A model generated the notes under the pieces. That model was given only the letters and a program-made list of their open reading frames with translations, had not been told where the DNA came from and did no database searches. Source: Chitiniphilus shinanonensis DSM 23277 (GTDB lineage: Bacteria > Pseudomonadota > Gammaproteobacteria > Burkholderiales > Chitinibacteraceae). Taken from it: a stretch of DNA of 64,000 nt. The stretch's first letter is position 1, and each line of letters starts with the position of its first letter. A program made the position numbers and the translations under genes. Below, one piece after another: positions 62,081 to 64,000 of the stretch. Location: NCBI RefSeq assembly GCF_000374805.1, contig NZ_KB895337.1:1-64000 (forward strand), read 5' to 3'.

Positions 62081-62464
62081 TCAGGTGTCCGGGAATTCCT
62101 TCTTGACGATGGCCATGCAGGCGCCCACCCCGGCGCCGTCGGCGAAGCCCTTGCCTTCCTTGTCGAACGCGTATTCCCGGTAGCCGCTGGCGCTGATCGG
62201 CGAGTTGCCGAGCAGGATGGTGCCGCGCAGCTTGCTGCATTCCGACACCCGTATCAGCGCCACCACGAAGCCGCTGCGCTCGCCCTGTTTGGCGGTCAGG
62301 TTGAACAGTACGATGGCCAGGTTCTTGTCGACGATGACGTTTTCCACCTTGGTCTCCCAGCGCGCGGAGTCGAAATCCACCACGATGGGATCGGCGGCCA
62401 GGGCGGGCGTGGTCAACAGGGCGGCGCCCAGCAGGGCGACAAGGCGGGAGCGGATAGCGCGCAT
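62081..62464 (-). CDS. Secreted hypothetical protein (127 aa)
   Basis: From ATG 62464 at the signal peptide (MRAIRSRLVALLGAALL to about residue 23). The mature part is beta-rich (PIVVDFDSARWETKVENVIV) with two cysteines (ECSKL, GACMA). Not recognised. It converges with the small membrane protein gene. Confidence 0.6.
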   Translation of the reverse strand: MRAIRSRLVALLGAALLTTPALAADPIVVDFDSARWETKVENVIVDKNLAIVLFNLTAKQGERSGFVVALIRVSECSKLRGTILLGNSPISASGYREYAFDKEGKGFADGAGVGACMAIVKKEFPDT

Positions 62465-62572
62465 GGACAGGCTCGGTGGTCGGGAATGCACGCAGTGTAT
62501 GCATCCCGACGTCATTGTTTCAACCGATGGTTATCAAGCGTGACGCCGCCAGGAGGGTTGTGTCAGCGGCCC

Positions 62573-63031
62573 TTATTGGACGGCTCGCGTACTTCGGTGC
62601 TCTTGGTACGGGCTATGCGGCGCGCAGTAACCCCACGCCGTCGCAAGATGCACGCGCCCGAGGTCGTCGACGACGGCCACCGTCGTCTTGAACAGATTGC
62701 CCCGAGTAACCGCCCAGACATGCTTGTCGGGGGGCGTTGGATCGAAATCGAGTTCAATCCACGCATGATGTACCCGACCTGGCGAGAATCCTCGCGCGGC
62801 CACGTAGCGTTGCAATCTCAGAAGGCAATCCGTGAGCAGAGGCAGGAACTCATCGTTCGGCGGCGCGACTTCACGGTGGGTGAGATCGAGTCGAACGGCC
62901 GTCACGCGCTGGAGCGCCGCATGCAGGCACAGTTTTCCTATTCCCCAATAGCCTCCGACGTCATTGTTGCGGCTGACGAAGAAGTCGCATAAGCACTGCG
63001 CGGTGTTCTTGAGTTCTTTTCGCCGAGGCAT
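62573..63031 (-). CDS. Hypothetical protein (152 aa)
   Basis: Soluble, no signal peptide. Sequence features: FFVSRNNDVGGYWGIGKLCLHA, HHAWIELDFDPTPP and a C-terminal TTVAVVDDLGRVHLATAWGYCAPHSPYQEHRS. The CAPH motif seems familiar from uncharacterised proteins but no function is assigned. Base composition is AT-richer than the core genes. Its neighbour upstream (63229) is a leucine-rich-repeat gene in the same direction. Confidence 0.5.
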   Translation of the reverse strand: MPRRKELKNTAQCLCDFFVSRNNDVGGYWGIGKLCLHAALQRVTAVRLDLTHREVAPPNDEFLPLLTDCLLRLQRYVAARGFSPGRVHHAWIELDFDPTPPDKHVWAVTRGNLFKTTVAVVDDLGRVHLATAWGYCAPHSPYQEHRSTRAVQ

Positions 63032-63228
63032 GAAGCATTCTCGAAAGGGTGAGCAGGCGGGGATGGGCGCTCCAGCATAAACGACAGCCTGCTCGCGGTT
63101 GCTCCAAGGAAGACCCGTACCGTATCACCGCAGGCAGGCTCGTGACCGTGTGCAAGGTTCTGGCAGATGCGAGAGCGCATCGTGCGGACACGATTGCCAC
63201 CAACGGCCGAGTCTGCGGAGGGACGCGC

Positions 63229-63984
63229 TTACCACCACCCGCTACTGTCCTCGCCGAGGCCCCGAGCAGCCAAGCGCACCTTGGTGTCCTCGTTCCACTT
63301 TCTGTTGCCTGATACCAGGCGGACAGAACGCGTGGCAAGGGGCCAATCACGGTCACGCAATGTGTTCAGGTCAAGTGCCACGCCATAGGTGAAAAGCTCC
63401 TGTAGCCGGTCCTGTGCTTCCAGGCCGGATATTTCGGCCAACCGTTTGCAATTGCGCAGCCGCAATCGCAGCAACTTCGCACTGCATAGGTCCAGCTTCA
63501 ATAGCTGCAACTGATCTTCAATGCTCAGGGCCGCAAGGGAGGGCAGACGCGACAAGTCGCCGAGCGTGGAAAGCCCCCGCACGCGCACGATTTGCAGCAT
63601 CTCGATGGTAGTGCTGGATAGATCGTTGAGGTTCTCGCGCCCGCCCAGGAGCAGAGTCAGCTCCCTCAAGTTCGGAATGGCCTCGATGAAATTCAAAGGA
63701 TGTTTTTTTGCATAGCAACTGAGCGTCAACTTGCGCAGGCAGGGCAGGGCGGCGAGTACTTCGATGCCCTTCGAATGGCCTTGGATGAACAACTCGGTCA
63801 GCGACCCGCACCGTGCCAAGGGTGACAAATCGATATTCCGCTTGTGGTTTTCAGCGAGAGAAAGCTGTTCGAGTCGGCCAACGTCGATGGTGTGGAGGAA
63901 GTCGGGCCGACTCAGTTTGAAGACGCCCAAGCGCAGGCGTTTCAGCTTGGGAAGCAAACCGATTTCTTCTTCGTGGACGATCAT
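63229..63984 (-). CDS. Leucine-rich-repeat protein, 5' end may lie outside window
   Basis: 251 residues from the only ATG seen (63984). That start has no ribosome site and sits inside a repeat, and the frame is open up to the window edge, so the true start is probably upstream. At least seven LRR units of about 22-24 residues run from 10 to 205, for example LPKLKRLRLGVFKLS, LEQLSLAENHKRNIDLSPLARC, LPSLAALSIEDQLQLLKLDL. It is probably a protein-binding scaffold; role unknown. Confidence 0.65.
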   Translation of the reverse strand: MIVHEEEIGLLPKLKRLRLGVFKLSRPDFLHTIDVGRLEQLSLAENHKRNIDLSPLARCGSLTELFIQGHSKGIEVLAALPCLRKLTLSCYAKKHPLNFIEAIPNLRELTLLLGGRENLNDLSSTTIEMLQIVRVRGLSTLGDLSRLPSLAALSIEDQLQLLKLDLCSAKLLRLRLRNCKRLAEISGLEAQDRLQELFTYGVALDLNTLRDRDWPLATRSVRLVSGNRKWNEDTKVRLAARGLGEDSSGWW

Positions 63985-64000
63985 GGAAAGACAATCGACC

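Overview
This 64 kb chromosomal window is GC-rich and densely coding. It most resembles a betaproteobacterium of the order Neisseriales. The reasons are the order lolB-ispE-tRNA-Gln-prs-rplY, System II cytochrome c maturation (resB-ccsB) beside a di-haem cytochrome c4 and a divergent engB, and an SAH riboswitch ahead of ahcY. The exact genus cannot be fixed from the window. No rRNA, CRISPR array, integrase or transposase was seen.

Layout. 0-3 kb: a secreted chitin-binding/hydrolase pair and a YihY membrane protein. 3-6.6 kb: a sigma-54 activator with PRC-barrel, BON and small lipoprotein genes. 7-10 kb: Tas oxidoreductase, an SfnR-like sigma-54 activator and the 71-residue molybdate-binding protein SsuF. 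10-13 kb: outer-membrane phospholipase A, a hydrolase and a c-di-GMP phosphodiesterase. 13-17 kb: peroxiredoxin, sulfate-binding protein, ferredoxin and an HD-GYP protein. 17-20 kb: dynamin-like GTPase and MutM. 20-25 kb: housekeeping cluster (TPR lipoprotein, lolB, ispE, tRNA-Gln, prs, rplY). 25-33 kb: cytochrome c maturation, engB, metF and lrgAB. 33-43.5 kb: LysR regulator, YqhD, then a complete N-acetylgalactosamine PTS operon agaR-Z-S-V-W-E-F-A. 43.7-53 kb: YjbR, ASCH, ahcY with its SAH riboswitch, YtfL, a YSC84 protein, YhcC, nitroreductase, methyltransferase and GST. 53.5-59 kb: the ssu alkanesulfonate operon with two tandem SsuA genes. 59.4-61 kb: a type VI secretion toxin cassette (PAAR, Tae4 amidase, Tai4 immunity). 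61-64 kb: small genes ending in a leucine-rich-repeat gene at the window edge.

Two themes connect distant parts. Sulfur-starvation genes (ssuF, sbp, ssuEAADCB, perhaps the SfnR-like activator) are scattered over 45 kb, and three of them have a TTATTCC/TATTTCC-type palindromic motif upstream. The intergenic regions carry four families of dispersed inverted repeats (A: CAGAG-type; B: purine-rich simple repeats; C: a TTCAAACG-type element; D: a GGCGGCGAGGG-type element). One compound A+B pair in inverted orientation brackets the whole T6SS cassette.

The best candidates for something undescribed are: a ~108-nt structured RNA with C-rich loops and its own promoter just after engB (30906-31013); the repeat-bracketed toxin cassette (59094-61243); and an SAH riboswitch separated from ahcY by a palindromic insertion (46906-47250).
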